Assembly: GCF_023630255.1 (NCBI RefSeq)
Contig: NZ_JALPRS010000001.1
Location: 1 to 64,000, forward strand
DNA length: 64,000 nucleotides
Source: Pontibacter deserti
Lineage (GTDB): Bacteria > Bacteroidota > Bacteroidia > Cytophagales > Hymenobacteraceae
Direction of reading: 5' to 3'
The stretch's first letter is position 1, and each line of letters opens with the position of its first letter. The notes under the pieces were generated by a model, which worked only from the letters and a program-made list of their open reading frames with translations, ran no database searches and was not told where the DNA came from. The translations under genes and the position numbers were made by a program. Shown here in pieces: positions 1-9,195 of the stretch.

Positions 1-52
1 GCGCCGATGGTACTGGGGTCACACCCGGGAGAGTAGGTGGCCGCCAACCCTA
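1..52 (+). rRNA. rrf: 5S ribosomal RNA, 3' end (partial)
   Basis: The first ~50 bases match the conserved 3' half of bacterial 5S rRNA: the GGGGTCACACCC helix-loop followed by GGGAGAGTAGG and a closing GCC arm. A rho-independent terminator follows about 8 bases later, as expected at the end of an rrn operon. The 5' part lies outside the window, so the rest of the operon (16S-23S) presumably precedes it. The exact 3' end (50-53) is an estimate. Confidence 0.85.
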
Positions 53-59
53 TCTTGCA

Positions 60-96
60 ACACCCCGCTTTAGCAATAGAGCGGGGTGTTTGCGTT
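60..96 (+). terminator. rrn operon terminator
   Basis: A perfect 10-bp stem (60-69 ACACCCCGCT with 80-89 AGCGGGGTGT) encloses a 10-base loop and is followed by a T-containing tail. It sits just past the 5S end and would close the rRNA transcript. Confidence 0.85.
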
Positions 97-434
97 TAAA
101 GCCCCTCTCCACGCCCGCTCCCGGGCTACCGGCTTTAGTCTAAAGTGGTAGCGAGTGGCTGGCGCTTCTGCCGTCTAAGCAAAGCCTCTCCTTGACAGAA
201 CCAAGCCTTGCATTAGCAGCTATACAACTGCCTGCGGCTGTGAGCTAAACAGCCCCGGCTTGGGATGAAGGGGATGATAAAGAGAATCTGACTATTTATA
301 TGATTAGAGCTTTAGCTAAATAGTTTTAGTCTTCAATCTTTCGCCTCATTTATAGTAATCATTTTATACTTCATACCGTACTAGATTGGTATTATACCCG
401 TTGTTTGTTTGGTATTTCCTGTCTAACTTGATTC
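97..434 (+). other. Non-coding stretch with nested hairpins between 5S rRNA and the BatA-N gene
   Basis: No credible gene is seen. Two structured parts are: a hairpin at 125-152 (GCTACC with GGTAGC, plus CTTTA with TAAAG around a GTC loop), and a nested structure at 201-263 in which CCAAGCC (201-207) pairs with GGCTTGG (257-263), TTAGC (213-217) with GCTAA (244-248), and CAGC (217-220) with GCTG (237-240); the last two share base 217, so one loses a pair. The remaining ~170 bases are AT-rich and presumably hold the promoter of the gene at 435, but no convincing TAnnTTTG element was found. Confidence 0.45.
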
Positions 435-2423
435 ATGGCTTTTCTTTATCCTTCTTTCTTATTTGCTTTAGCAGCGGCTGCTATACCTGTTATACTTCAT
501 TTAGTGCAGCTGCGAAGAGCAAAACGGGTACAGTTCAGTAATGTTAGGTTTATTAAAGCTTCTCAGGAGGTTACTGCCAGTCAGCGTAAGCTTAAAGAGC
601 TTCTAATTCTTTTATGCAGGATCTGCTTTATTACCTTTTTAGTTTTGGCCTTTGCTCAGCCTTTTCTTCCTGGATCTGCTGCTGTGCCTACGTCTGATAA
701 GGATGTTTCTGTAATGATTGATAACTCCTATAGTATGCAGAATTTGCATGCTGAAAGAGATATGGCCCTTCTTACTTTTGCTGTTGATAAAGCAAAAACT
801 GTTTTTGATCTTTTCCCTCCTGCTGCTTCTTTCTCCATTTTAGATAACAATAGCATTTCAGTAAGTAAATTTCCTTCACCAGCTGACGCAAGAGCTGCTC
901 TAGATAATTTAGATTTTTCCTCTAAGTCCCAGGGCAAGTTTAAAAGCAGTGGTGGTCATTTCTTTTTTTTCTCAGATTTTCAGAAGAATAACTTTACCCC
1001 TTCTTCAGTAAATCAGTTTGATAGTGTGACACAAGTTCATTTGTTACCCCTTGAGTCTGGAAGTATAGCAAATGTTTACATAGACACAGTCTATCTTGAA
1101 GATGCTTTCATAAGAGCAGGTGGTGAGAGTACTTTACATGTTATCATTCAAAATGCCGGGTCTGAAAGTATACATGATATACCTCTAAAATTGATAATAG
1201 ATGAGCAGCAAGTTGCTGCTTTAAGTGTTGATTTACCTGCCAATCAGGCTACGGAAGCTGTTATAAGTTTCAAGGTTAGCAGTAACAGAAGTAGTTTAGC
1301 CTATTTAGCTGTAGATGATTATCCTGTTGAATTTGACAACACCTATTATTTTGTGCTTAAACCCTCTCAAACTATACACATCGTTGAGATTACAGATGGT
1401 AATAATTTAGACCTTGAAAATCTCTTTAGCAAGGAGCGGTTGTTCAGGTATACAAAATATCAAACAAGTGGTGTTAATTATTCCCGTTCTGGTGAAGCAG
1501 ATATTATTATTTTAAATGGCTTAAAAGATATAAGTAATGCTTTGGCAACTACTATATCTAATTATATACAGGAGGGAGGTACTTTGATGATCATACCTCC
1601 CGCCAGCAGTGATATAAATGGATATGATGGTTTGTTTAACGCAGCCGGGATCCCGGCACGAGTAGCAGCATCATCTGGAATCAAATCTGACTTAGTAGCA
1701 CCCGCAGCTGATAACCCATTTTTCAGGGGAATTTTTGCTGATTACGATAGAAAAATGCAGATGCCTTCTGCTGTCAGGAGCATGACTTGGTCCCGTGCTT
1801 CGGATAATATTTTAAAGTATAGGGGTGGCGTTCCTTTTATTTCCAGGTTTGATCGGGGCCAAGGGCAAGTATATTTGATGGCAGCTCCTTTACACGAAGA
1901 TCATAATACCTTTGTTAATCATGCATTATTGTTACCAGTAATGTATAAGATTGCGATAAGTAGCTATAAGCAGGAACAGCAGCTGGCCTATACTTTAAGC
2001 GCGAATACTATAAAATTAACGATCTCACTTACCTCTGAAGGAGAAGGCATATATAAGTTAGAAAAAGACAGTCTATCGTTTATACCTGAACAACAAATAC
2101 GAGGAGGTAACTTATACTTGAATATACCTCCTGATCTAAATGAAGCGGGCATTTATAAGCTAACCTTAAATGGTAAAACTGCAGGTACGGTTGCTTTTAA
2201 TTACGATAACCGCGAATCACATTTAGAGCAGTATACACCTGAAGAATTGCGCAGTATAATAGGTACGGACAGGAAAAATATACACGTATATGATTATGGT
2301 GATGCCTTTTCGGTTAAGAATGAATTTGAAAAACGATATTTTGGCGTGAAGCTTTGGAAATATTGTCTAATATTGTGTCTGTTTTTCCTGATGGCCGAAA
2401 TAGCCCTTATTAGATTTCTCTGA
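435..2423 (+). CDS. BatA-N domain membrane protein (VWA-like)
   Basis: A 662-residue membrane protein of the Bacteroidota BatA/aerotolerance N-terminal family (PF07584). The first ~80 residues carry the signature two membrane helices (about 5-22 and 56-76) linked by the typical LHLVQLRRAKRVQFSNVRF segment. A degenerate von Willebrand A start follows, with DNSYSM at about 96-101 resembling a MIDAS DxSxS motif, then a long periplasmic region and a third helix at about 640-660. Members of this family often sit in operons with a dihydroorotase-like gene, as here: the next start lies one base after this stop. Exact role unknown; linked by family to envelope or Bat systems. Codon use is more AT-rich than in downstream genes. 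Confidence 0.85.
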   Translation: MAFLYPSFLFALAAAAIPVILHLVQLRRAKRVQFSNVRFIKASQEVTASQRKLKELLILLCRICFITFLVLAFAQPFLPGSAAVPTSDKDVSVMIDNSYSMQNLHAERDMALLTFAVDKAKTVFDLFPPAASFSILDNNSISVSKFPSPADARAALDNLDFSSKSQGKFKSSGGHFFFFSDFQKNNFTPSSVNQFDSVTQVHLLPLESGSIANVYIDTVYLEDAFIRAGGESTLHVIIQNAGSESIHDIPLKLIIDEQQVAALSVDLPANQATEAVISFKVSSNRSSLAYLAVDDYPVEFDNTYYFVLKPSQTIHIVEITDGNNLDLENLFSKERLFRYTKYQTSGVNYSRSGEADIIILNGLKDISNALATTISNYIQEGGTLMIIPPASSDINGYDGLFNAAGIPARVAASSGIKSDLVAPAADNPFFRGIFADYDRKMQMPSAVRSMTWSRASDNILKYRGGVPFISRFDRGQGQVYLMAAPLHEDHNTFVNHALLLPVMYKIAISSYKQEQQLAYTLSANTIKLTISLTSEGEGIYKLEKDSLSFIPEQQIRGGNLYLNIPPDLNEAGIYKLTLNGKTAGTVAFNYDNRESHLEQYTPEELRSIIGTDRKNIHVYDYGDAFSVKNEFEKRYFGVKLWKYCLILCLFFLMAEIALIRFL

Positions 2424-2424
2424 C

Positions 2425-3687
2425 ATGAACGTTTTCCTAAGAGCCGCTACCATCTATAATCCAACTTCAGAACTTCACCTGCAACGGCAAAATATCTTAA
2501 TTGAGCAGGGAAAGATCACCTACATTGGTCCTGACGAGAAGCAGGCAGATCATATAATAACATCAGATCATTTATGTGTTTCGGTAGGCTGGGCAGATAT
2601 GTACGCTGTTACAGGCGAACCAGGGCTGGAGCATAAAGAAGACCTGCAGAGCCTGGCATTTGCTGCCGCTGCAGGCGGCTTTACAGAAGTGCTTTGTATG
2701 CCAAATGTAGAGCCGGTTGTGCAGACAAAAGGAGCCATCAGCTATTTAAAGAACAGATCCGTTTATTTGCCGGTTACACTGCATCCAACTGCCGCCGTAA
2801 CAATGGAAGCAGAAGGCAAAGAGCTAACAGAAATGATTGACCTGAAACAGGCAGGAGCTGTAGCTTTTACAGACGGAACCCATCCTATACAAGGGGCTGA
2901 AGTAATGGTAAAAGCGCTACAATACCTTCAGTTGTTTGATGGTCTGCTTTTGAATAGACCTGAAAATACTAGGCTCACTGTTTTTGGGCAGATGCACGAA
3001 GGAATAGCCAGTACTAAACTTGGCCTTAAAGGAATGCCAGCGCTGGCCGAAGAAACTATGGTTGCCCGCGACCTCCAACTGCTGGCCTATACAGGTGGTA
3101 AACTTCATTTCTCCTTAATATCTACTGCAAAGGCTATCGAAAGTATAAGAAAGGCAAAAGCAGATGGCTTACATGTAACTTGTGATGTAGCGAGTTACCA
3201 AGCTGCCTTTACTGATGATACCATGTTACCCTTCGATACAAACTATAAAGTTAACCCACCTTTCCGGAGTGCTACAGACGCTGAAGCAATTAAGTTAGGA
3301 TTGGCAGACGGAACGATAGATGCGATTGTATCAGGGCATCAGCCACACGACACAGAAGCTAAAAAGCTCGAATTTGACTTGGCAGAGTTTGGGATTATAA
3401 ACCTTGAAACTGCTTTTGCAGTAGCGAATACTACTTTAAGAGATGCCGTACCTTTAGAAACGATCATTGAGAAGCTGACCACTATACCTCGTAAAATATT
3501 ACAGTTACCACAGCCTCAGATTGCCGAAGGAGAGTTAGCCAATCTTACTATTTTTGATCCAAAGCAGCAGTGGACACCACAAGAGAATACCTCCCGGTCA
3601 AAAGGCGTAAACAGTCCGTTCTTCGGGCAGCAGCTTACCGGTAAAGTAATTGGTATCATCCATAAGGGGCAACTGGTGTTAAATTAA
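2425..3687 (+). CDS. Dihydroorotase-like protein, predicted non-catalytic
   Basis: A 420-residue protein of the class I dihydroorotase (amidohydrolase) fold, normal in length. The fold landmarks are clear (LIEQGKITYIG near residue 26, CMPNVEP near 91, SGHQPHD near 302), but the ligands of the two zinc ions are gone. The usual DxHxH metal motif reads DMYAVTGEPG (58-67); the catalytic SDHAPH reads SGHQPH; the histidine of HVST reads LIST; TPHH reads ASYQ. It therefore resembles the PyrC' pseudo-dihydroorotases that act as scaffolds for aspartate carbamoyltransferase in Pseudomonas and Thermus. Whether it binds PyrB here is inference. It is cotranscribed with the upstream BatA-N gene. Confidence 0.85.
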   Translation: MNVFLRAATIYNPTSELHLQRQNILIEQGKITYIGPDEKQADHIITSDHLCVSVGWADMYAVTGEPGLEHKEDLQSLAFAAAAGGFTEVLCMPNVEPVVQTKGAISYLKNRSVYLPVTLHPTAAVTMEAEGKELTEMIDLKQAGAVAFTDGTHPIQGAEVMVKALQYLQLFDGLLLNRPENTRLTVFGQMHEGIASTKLGLKGMPALAEETMVARDLQLLAYTGGKLHFSLISTAKAIESIRKAKADGLHVTCDVASYQAAFTDDTMLPFDTNYKVNPPFRSATDAEAIKLGLADGTIDAIVSGHQPHDTEAKKLEFDLAEFGIINLETAFAVANTTLRDAVPLETIIEKLTTIPRKILQLPQPQIAEGELANLTIFDPKQQWTPQENTSRSKGVNSPFFGQQLTGKVIGIIHKGQLVLN

Positions 3688-3754
3688 TTTTATTAATAAA
3701 TTTATCTCTATATTACAGTTAATTACTATAGTTGCTGTAGTATAACCTGCATAC

Positions 3755-4264
3755 ATGTTTAATCAAGCAATAATAAGAGTTGGTATACGCTACGGCGTTA
3801 CGGGTGGGGTAGTATGCTTTGCTATAGTTCTGCTGTTATACTTTCTCGGGCTGAATCCATTCGGCGACTATGGCCGCTATAGTTTTATACCTATACCATT
3901 TGCCATTTTTATGGGAATACGGTATTACAAAAAGTTTAACGACACCGAGATCGGCTTCCTGAGAGGGCTTCGTGTAGGAGCTTCCATTACTTTTTATACA
4001 GCTCTTTGTGCTTCTATGCTGGTTTTTATACTCACTTATATAGCCGGCCCTGAACTATTGCAGCAGCATATAGAAGAGATGAAAATGATGTTGGAAACCG
4101 GACGCGAAGAGCAGGTAAAATTATTTGGTGAGAAATGGTACCAGGAAGCTTACAAAGCGGCTGTAACTACAACACCATCATCATTAGCAGCTGGCGATTT
4201 CATAAGAAGGTTTTTGGGAGGGATGGTTTTTGCACTGGTTGCAGCTGTTTATTTTAGAAAGTAA
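3755..4264 (+). CDS. DUF4199 membrane protein
   Basis: A 169-residue protein with four predicted membrane helices (two in the first 60 residues, one near 85-105, one at the C-terminus) separated by a charged ~45-residue loop. The layout matches DUF4199, a Bacteroidota-specific family without known function. It is followed after 23 bases by a second member, and then by two glycosyltransferases on the same strand. An operon devoted to envelope polysaccharide or lipid modification is possible but not shown. Confidence 0.75.
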   Translation: MFNQAIIRVGIRYGVTGGVVCFAIVLLLYFLGLNPFGDYGRYSFIPIPFAIFMGIRYYKKFNDTEIGFLRGLRVGASITFYTALCASMLVFILTYIAGPELLQQHIEEMKMMLETGREEQVKLFGEKWYQEAYKAAVTTTPSSLAAGDFIRRFLGGMVFALVAAVYFRK

Positions 4265-4287
4265 ACTTAACCTTAAACTATAAAATC

Positions 4288-4806
4288 ATGACTGAAACTC
4301 AACCTTCTGTTACTTCGGTAGCGCTTAAGTATGGCTTTATTACGGCACTGGTAGGTGTTGTTTATACATTAATCATCATGGTAGCTGATCTGGGTGATAA
4401 CAGATGGCTATCGGGCTTATCCTACCTTATCCTTATTGCAGGTATAGTTCTGGCCATGAAACAGTATAAAAACATCAACTATGGTTACATGTCTTATGGG
4501 CAGGGCCTAGGTATAGGTACATTGGTGTCTGCGGTGTTTGGTTTATTATCTGGAATCTTCGTGTGGATCTATACTTCCTTTGTTGATACCGGATATATGG
4601 ACCGCATGATGGAAAAGCAGCGTGAAGCCATGCTGGATCAGGGATTGACCGATGAGCAGATTGACGCCGGAATGGCAATGACAGAAAGCTTTCAGGGACC
4701 GCTCGGTATGATTTTAGGTGGCCTGATAGGTGCGGTTGTAGTTGGTTTTCTATTATCTTTGATCATCTCTGCCATCATGAAGCATAACAGGCCAGAGTTC
4801 GAATAA
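4288..4806 (+). CDS. DUF4199 membrane protein (second copy)
   Basis: A 172-residue relative of the preceding gene with the same plan: N-terminal helix pair, a third helix (about 75-100), a charged loop rich in Met, Glu and Gln, and a C-terminal helix with GGLIGAVVVGFLLSLI. The two copies are clearly divergent, so the duplication is old. It ends two bases before the next start, which suggests translational coupling with the glycosyltransferase downstream. Confidence 0.75.
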   Translation: MTETQPSVTSVALKYGFITALVGVVYTLIIMVADLGDNRWLSGLSYLILIAGIVLAMKQYKNINYGYMSYGQGLGIGTLVSAVFGLLSGIFVWIYTSFVDTGYMDRMMEKQREAMLDQGLTDEQIDAGMAMTESFQGPLGMILGGLIGAVVVGFLLSLIISAIMKHNRPEFE

Positions 4807-4808
4807 AA

Positions 4809-5783
4809 ATGCAATACCCTTATGATATTTCGGTAGTAGTTCCGCTCTTTAACGAGGAGGAGTCGCTGCCAGAACTTGTGCGCTGGATCCGACGTGTGAT
4901 GCATGCGCACGAGTTTTCTTATGAAGTTATACTTGTGGATGATGGTAGCACCGACCGTTCCTGGGAAGTTATTCAGGAATTAAGTGCTGAAGACAATACC
5001 ATCAAAGGCATTAGTTTTAACCGCAACTACGGCAAATCTGCTGCCTTGCACATGGGCTTTGAGCGTTGCGCCGGTGAAGTGGTAATTACCATGGATGCCG
5101 ACCTGCAGGACAGCCCAGATGAGATTCCTGCACTGTACGACATGATCAAACACCAGAAGTATGACCTGGTGAGCGGCTGGAAGCAAAAGCGCTTTGATCC
5201 GTTGAGCAAAACTATCCCTACAAAATTATTTAACGCTGCAACCCGAAAGCTATCGGGCATACAACTGCACGACTTTAACTGTGGCTTGAAAGCATACCGC
5301 CAGCTGGTAGTTAAAAGTATAGAAGTGCACGGCGAAATGCACCGCTATATTCCGGTTATAGCTAAGTGGAGCGGCTTTACCAGAATAGGTGAAAAAGTAG
5401 TACAGCACCAAGAGCGCAAGTATGGCACAACTAAGTTTGGTCTGGAGCGTTTTGTTTATGGCTTCCTGGATTTACTTTCCATTACTTTTGTCAGCCGCTT
5501 CAAGAAACGCCCGATGCACTTTTTCGGAACTATGGGCACCCTGATGTTCGTGGTTGGTTTGGGAATTACAATCTGGCTGATCGTACAAAAGTTATTGGGC
5601 TTATACTCAGGCGGCCGTGTGCGTGATATTGTAGATCAACCTTTGTTTTTCCTGGCTTTAGTGGCGGTTATACTTGGGGTACAGCTGTTCCTGGCCGGTT
5701 TTCTGGCCGAAATGATATCCATGTCAGCCAGCAAAAAGAACGAATACCTGGTGCGCGACCGGGTAGGAGCCCTGAAAGTATAA
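4809..5783 (+). CDS. Family 2 glycosyltransferase, GtrB/DPM1-like with membrane anchor
   Basis: A 324-residue GT-A enzyme. The N-terminal ~225 residues hold the nucleotide-sugar-binding pattern VVPLFNEEESL, ILVDDGSTD and the DxD-type MDADLQDSPDEI. The C-terminal ~90 residues carry two membrane helices, as in bactoprenol-phosphate glucosyl/mannosyl transferases such as GtrB. It probably moves a sugar from a nucleotide donor onto undecaprenyl phosphate at the inner membrane. The stop codon overlaps the start of the next glycosyltransferase by one base (TAATG), so the two are likely made together. Confidence 0.88.
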   Translation: MQYPYDISVVVPLFNEEESLPELVRWIRRVMHAHEFSYEVILVDDGSTDRSWEVIQELSAEDNTIKGISFNRNYGKSAALHMGFERCAGEVVITMDADLQDSPDEIPALYDMIKHQKYDLVSGWKQKRFDPLSKTIPTKLFNAATRKLSGIQLHDFNCGLKAYRQLVVKSIEVHGEMHRYIPVIAKWSGFTRIGEKVVQHQERKYGTTKFGLERFVYGFLDLLSITFVSRFKKRPMHFFGTMGTLMFVVGLGITIWLIVQKLLGLYSGGRVRDIVDQPLFFLALVAVILGVQLFLAGFLAEMISMSASKKNEYLVRDRVGALKV

Positions 5784-6925
5784 TGGCAAGGCGCATCGTT
5801 ATAGTTGGGCCGGCACACCCATTGCGCGGTGGTGGTATGGCTACTTTTAACGAGCGTCTGGCGCAGGCTTTCCAGGAGAATGGGGATGATGTGGAGATCG
5901 TAACATTTAGCTTACAATACCCCTCATTTCTTTTCCCGGGTAAAAGTCAGTATTCTGATGAGCCTGCACCCGAAGGACTACGCATAAAGGTGCTCATCAA
6001 TTCTATTAACCCGATCAGTTGGTTTGAAACGGGCAACTATATCCGAAAGCAGAAGCCTGACCTTGTTATTTTCAGGTACTGGTTGCCGTTTATGGGTCCG
6101 GCATTAGGAACAATTGCTCGTATTATCCGCAGAAACAAGTATAGCCGCGTATTGGCTATTACTGATAATGTGGTGCCACATGAAAAACGCCCCGGTGATG
6201 TCTCGTTTACCAAATATTTCCTGAGTGCCTGCCACGGCTTTATTACTATGTCCAGATCAGTACAGCAGGACCTGCAACGCTTTGAACCGCACAAGCCTAA
6301 TCTATACTTACCACACCCGCTATATGATAATTTTGGGGCAATTGAAACAAAGGCAGAGGCCTGTGCTGCTTTAGGTCTTGATCCAAAGCATAACTACCTG
6401 CTGTTCTTTGGGTTTATCAGGGCTTATAAAGGATTGGACCTGCTGCTGCAGGCAATTGCCGACGAGCGTTTACAAAACAGGGAAGATATAAAGCTGATTG
6501 TAGCCGGGGAGTTTTACGAAGATGCTGCACCGTATCATCAACTGATAGCACGCTACAACCTAAAGGACCAGCTTATACTTCGCACTGATTTTATACCTAA
6601 TGCTGCTGTACGCCATTACTTCTGTGCAGCCGACCTGGTGGTGCAGCCCTACAAACATGCTACCCAGAGCGGTGTAACGCAGGTAGCCTATCATTTTAAC
6701 AAACCAATGGTAGTTACCAATGTAGGTGGCCTGGCGGAGCTGGTACCTGCCGGAGAGGTCGGATATGTGGTAGAGCCGAAACCTGAAACTATAGCCGATG
6801 CTATTCTGGATTTTTATAGTTCTGGCAAGCAAGCGCAGTTTGAGCAGAATATCCGGGAATATAAGCAACGTTTCAGTTGGGCCACTTTCACAGATGCTAT
6901 TTACAAGCTGGCCGATAAAGTATAA
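5783..6925 (+). CDS. Family 4 (GT-B) glycosyltransferase
   Basis: A 380-residue GT-B enzyme. The N-terminal half starts with IVIVGPAHPLRGGGMATFNERL, typical of GT4 acceptor-binding domains. The C-terminal half has the donor-binding pattern FFGFIRAYKGLDLLL followed by the VVTNVGGLAELV segment with the nucleotide-sugar glutamate. The family is retaining glycosyltransferases acting on lipids or polysaccharides; the substrate cannot be read from the sequence. Start codon overlaps the preceding stop by one base. It is the last gene of the rightward run from 435. Confidence 0.85.
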   Translation: MARRIVIVGPAHPLRGGGMATFNERLAQAFQENGDDVEIVTFSLQYPSFLFPGKSQYSDEPAPEGLRIKVLINSINPISWFETGNYIRKQKPDLVIFRYWLPFMGPALGTIARIIRRNKYSRVLAITDNVVPHEKRPGDVSFTKYFLSACHGFITMSRSVQQDLQRFEPHKPNLYLPHPLYDNFGAIETKAEACAALGLDPKHNYLLFFGFIRAYKGLDLLLQAIADERLQNREDIKLIVAGEFYEDAAPYHQLIARYNLKDQLILRTDFIPNAAVRHYFCAADLVVQPYKHATQSGVTQVAYHFNKPMVVTNVGGLAELVPAGEVGYVVEPKPETIADAILDFYSSGKQAQFEQNIREYKQRFSWATFTDAIYKLADKV

Positions 6926-6976
6926 AGCCAATTTCCTGAACCACGATCTGAAGCCGGAAGTAATAACAGAAGCTAT

Positions 6977-7432
6977 TTAGTAAGGATGATAGGTGCTACG
7001 CTTTTTAATGCCATGCCTTGTAAACTTATAAATAGGGCAACAGGCAAGAAGAACACTGGCACCGAAGGTAACAAACAAATTAAGGTTGAAAGGAGCTTTT
7101 ACACCAACAAAAACAAGGGCGGCAATAGCGAGTAGTAAAGTATAAATTCCTGACCCGACAGCTGCCCAGCGTACTTTAAACCCGAAGAGCAACATCAGCG
7201 CCAATACCACTTCCAGGGTAGTTACCGCGACCGCCAGATTTTCTGTTATGCCTTTTGGCAGTAATGGAATTACAGATTGCAGGTAATTCTCATAGCTATC
7301 CCAGTTGCCCCAGATGATGTTCGGTGTTCCTGGTTCTCCCCAATAGCCCAGCTTATCAGCAACAGCAGCGAGTAAAGTAACCGCCAGCGTGATCCGGAAA
7401 AGCAGTACGGCATAAGGTAAGTATTTTTCCAT
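6977..7432 (-). CDS. DoxX-family membrane protein
   Basis: A 151-residue protein with four hydrophobic helices in the DoxX arrangement, starting MEKYLPYAVLLFRITLAVTLL. A loop with W, G and P follows the first helix, and a short basic C-terminus ends the protein. DoxX-like proteins are small quinone-linked or redox-associated membrane proteins. The gene converges on the glycosyltransferase at 5783-6925 and is separated from the purB gene by a strong terminator. It appears to be a single-gene transcript. Confidence 0.75.
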   Translation of the reverse strand: MEKYLPYAVLLFRITLAVTLLAAVADKLGYWGEPGTPNIIWGNWDSYENYLQSVIPLLPKGITENLAVAVTTLEVVLALMLLFGFKVRWAAVGSGIYTLLLAIAALVFVGVKAPFNLNLFVTFGASVLLACCPIYKFTRHGIKKRSTYHPY

Positions 7433-7535
7433 AGCGCTATAGTTAGCAAAAGGTAAACTATAGTTAAACGAGATTTAGCTATAAACTATATATACCAAGT
7501 ATAAATACCTGTAGTTGCCGGAAAGAAAAGGGCAT

Positions 7536-7573
7536 AAAAAAGCCCCGGCTACTACTATAGCCGGGGCTTTTTT
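7536..7573. terminator. Bidirectional terminator
   Basis: A 16-bp stem made of an A-run plus AGCCCCGGCTA (7536-7551) and its complement (7558-7573) closes a 6-base loop. Runs of A on one side and T on the other let it act on both strands. It closes purB transcription from the right. A near copy occurs at 56429-56466. Confidence 0.9.
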
Positions 7574-7584
7574 ATGAGGTTAAA

Positions 7585-8937
7585 TTATATAAGATCTACA
7601 CCGGTGTAACTGTATGGTGTTATCTGCTTTAGTTCAGCTTTTATACTTTCATTCACCTGCAGGGTATCTATAAAGCTGCTGATGGTTTGGGCCGTTATCT
7701 TTTCGTTTTTACGGGTTAATGCTTTCAGGGCTTCGTAGGGTTGTGGGTAACCTTCCCGGCGAAGTATAGTTTGGATACCTTCTGCCACAACAGCCCAGTT
7801 ATCTTCTAAGTGTTGGGTTAGTGCAGCCTCGTTCAGTTCCAGTTTGCCAATGCCACGCTCCAGCGATTTTAACGCAATTACAATATGCGCCAGCGGCACG
7901 CCTACATTTCTTAAAACCGTAGAATCCGTAAGGTCGCGTTGTAGTCTTGAAATTGGGAGCTTGGCCGATAAGTGTTCTAAAATAGCATTAGCTATACCTA
8001 AGTTACCTTCTGCATTCTCGAAATCAATCGGGTTAACTTTGTGCGGCATTGCTGATGAACCTACTTCACCGGCTTTTATCTTCTGTTTAAAGTAGCCCAT
8101 CGATACGTACTGCCACACATCTCTCGAGAAGTCTATCAAAATGGTGTTCAGGCGCTTCAGTCCATCAAAGTATGCGGCCAGGTTATCGTAATGCTCTATC
8201 TGGGTAGTATACTGGCTGCGGCGCAGGCCCAAACATTCCTGCACAAACCTGTTTCCGAATTCCGGCCAGTTTATAGTTGGGTAAGCCACATAATGTGCGT
8301 TAAAGTTACCAGTTGCACCGCCGAACTTTGCCGAAAACGGCACCTGTCGCAGCAGATCCATTTGTTGTACCAGTCGCTCAGCAAATACCATTATCTCTTT
8401 TCCCAAACGGGTAGGAGAGGCCGGCTGACCATGGGTATGTGCTAACATCGGTATATTTTTCCATTGCTGTGCAAGCTCAGCCAACGTTTGGTGTAACTGC
8501 TGGTACATCGGCTGCAGCACACGCTCATCTGCCTCACGCAACGATAGAGGGATAGCTGTGTTGTTTACATCCTGTGAGGTAAGGCCAAAATGAATGAACT
8601 CTTTATATTGGCCAAGACCTAACTGATCGAACTTATCTTTTATAAAATACTCAACTGCCTTTACGTCGTGGTTAGTAGTTTTTTCTGTCTCTTTTATAGT
8701 TAGGGCATCCTGTTCGGTAAACTGCTCATACATGGCGCGCAGGGCCGGGTACAGGCTTTTATCTACCTGCTGTAACTGAGGCAGTGGCAATTCGCAAAGG
8801 GCGATAAAATACTCAACTTCTACCAGCACGCGGTAACGGATCAGGCCAAACTCCGAAAAGTAAGCGGCTAACTCAGTTGTATTGCGGCGGTAGCGTCCAT
8901 CCACCGGCGAAATGGCAGTAAGCGTTGTAAGATTCAT
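7585..8937 (-). CDS. purB: Adenylosuccinate lyase
   Basis: A 450-residue enzyme of the fumarase/aspartase superfamily that cleaves SAICAR and adenylosuccinate in purine synthesis. It is of the E. coli PurB type, starting LTTLTAISPVDGRYRR. It contains the TSQDVNNTAIP and THGQPASPTRLGKE substrate-binding segments, and the superfamily signature GSSAMPHKVNPIDFENAEGN near residue 290 with the catalytic serine. Length matches the family (about 456). The start is supported by a TTG-N21-TATCTTTG promoter whose -7 box lies ~20 bases upstream. Confidence 0.97.
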   Translation of the reverse strand: MNLTTLTAISPVDGRYRRNTTELAAYFSEFGLIRYRVLVEVEYFIALCELPLPQLQQVDKSLYPALRAMYEQFTEQDALTIKETEKTTNHDVKAVEYFIKDKFDQLGLGQYKEFIHFGLTSQDVNNTAIPLSLREADERVLQPMYQQLHQTLAELAQQWKNIPMLAHTHGQPASPTRLGKEIMVFAERLVQQMDLLRQVPFSAKFGGATGNFNAHYVAYPTINWPEFGNRFVQECLGLRRSQYTTQIEHYDNLAAYFDGLKRLNTILIDFSRDVWQYVSMGYFKQKIKAGEVGSSAMPHKVNPIDFENAEGNLGIANAILEHLSAKLPISRLQRDLTDSTVLRNVGVPLAHIVIALKSLERGIGKLELNEAALTQHLEDNWAVVAEGIQTILRREGYPQPYEALKALTRKNEKITAQTISSFIDTLQVNESIKAELKQITPYSYTGVDLI

Positions 8938-8956
8938 CAGAGGTATAGTTTTTGTT

Positions 8957-8989
8957 CAAAGATAAGCAGGAATGGTATAGTACGCCAAT
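8957..8989 (-). promoter_or_regulatory. Predicted Bacteroidota promoter of purB
   Basis: On the minus strand, ATTG (8986-8989) is followed after 21 bases by TATCTTTG (8957-8964). This fits the Bacteroidota primary sigma consensus TTTG-N19-21-TAnnTTTG. The predicted transcript start, a few bases further on, would give purB a very short leader. Confidence 0.5.
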
Positions 8990-9195
8990 TGCATTGAAAT
9001 TTATAGCTTTGGGTGTCGTTTGTGAAAGACAAGATATAGCTTAAGCATACAAGAGTAACTATATCTAAAAAAGTACATTATCGTATGTGCTTGTGTATAA
9101 CATTAAACATACAGGCAAACGTATCTGTAGGGGTATAATAACTGATCCTATATTTCAGATACTGAATCTAAATAGCGTAATTCGCAGCGAATATT

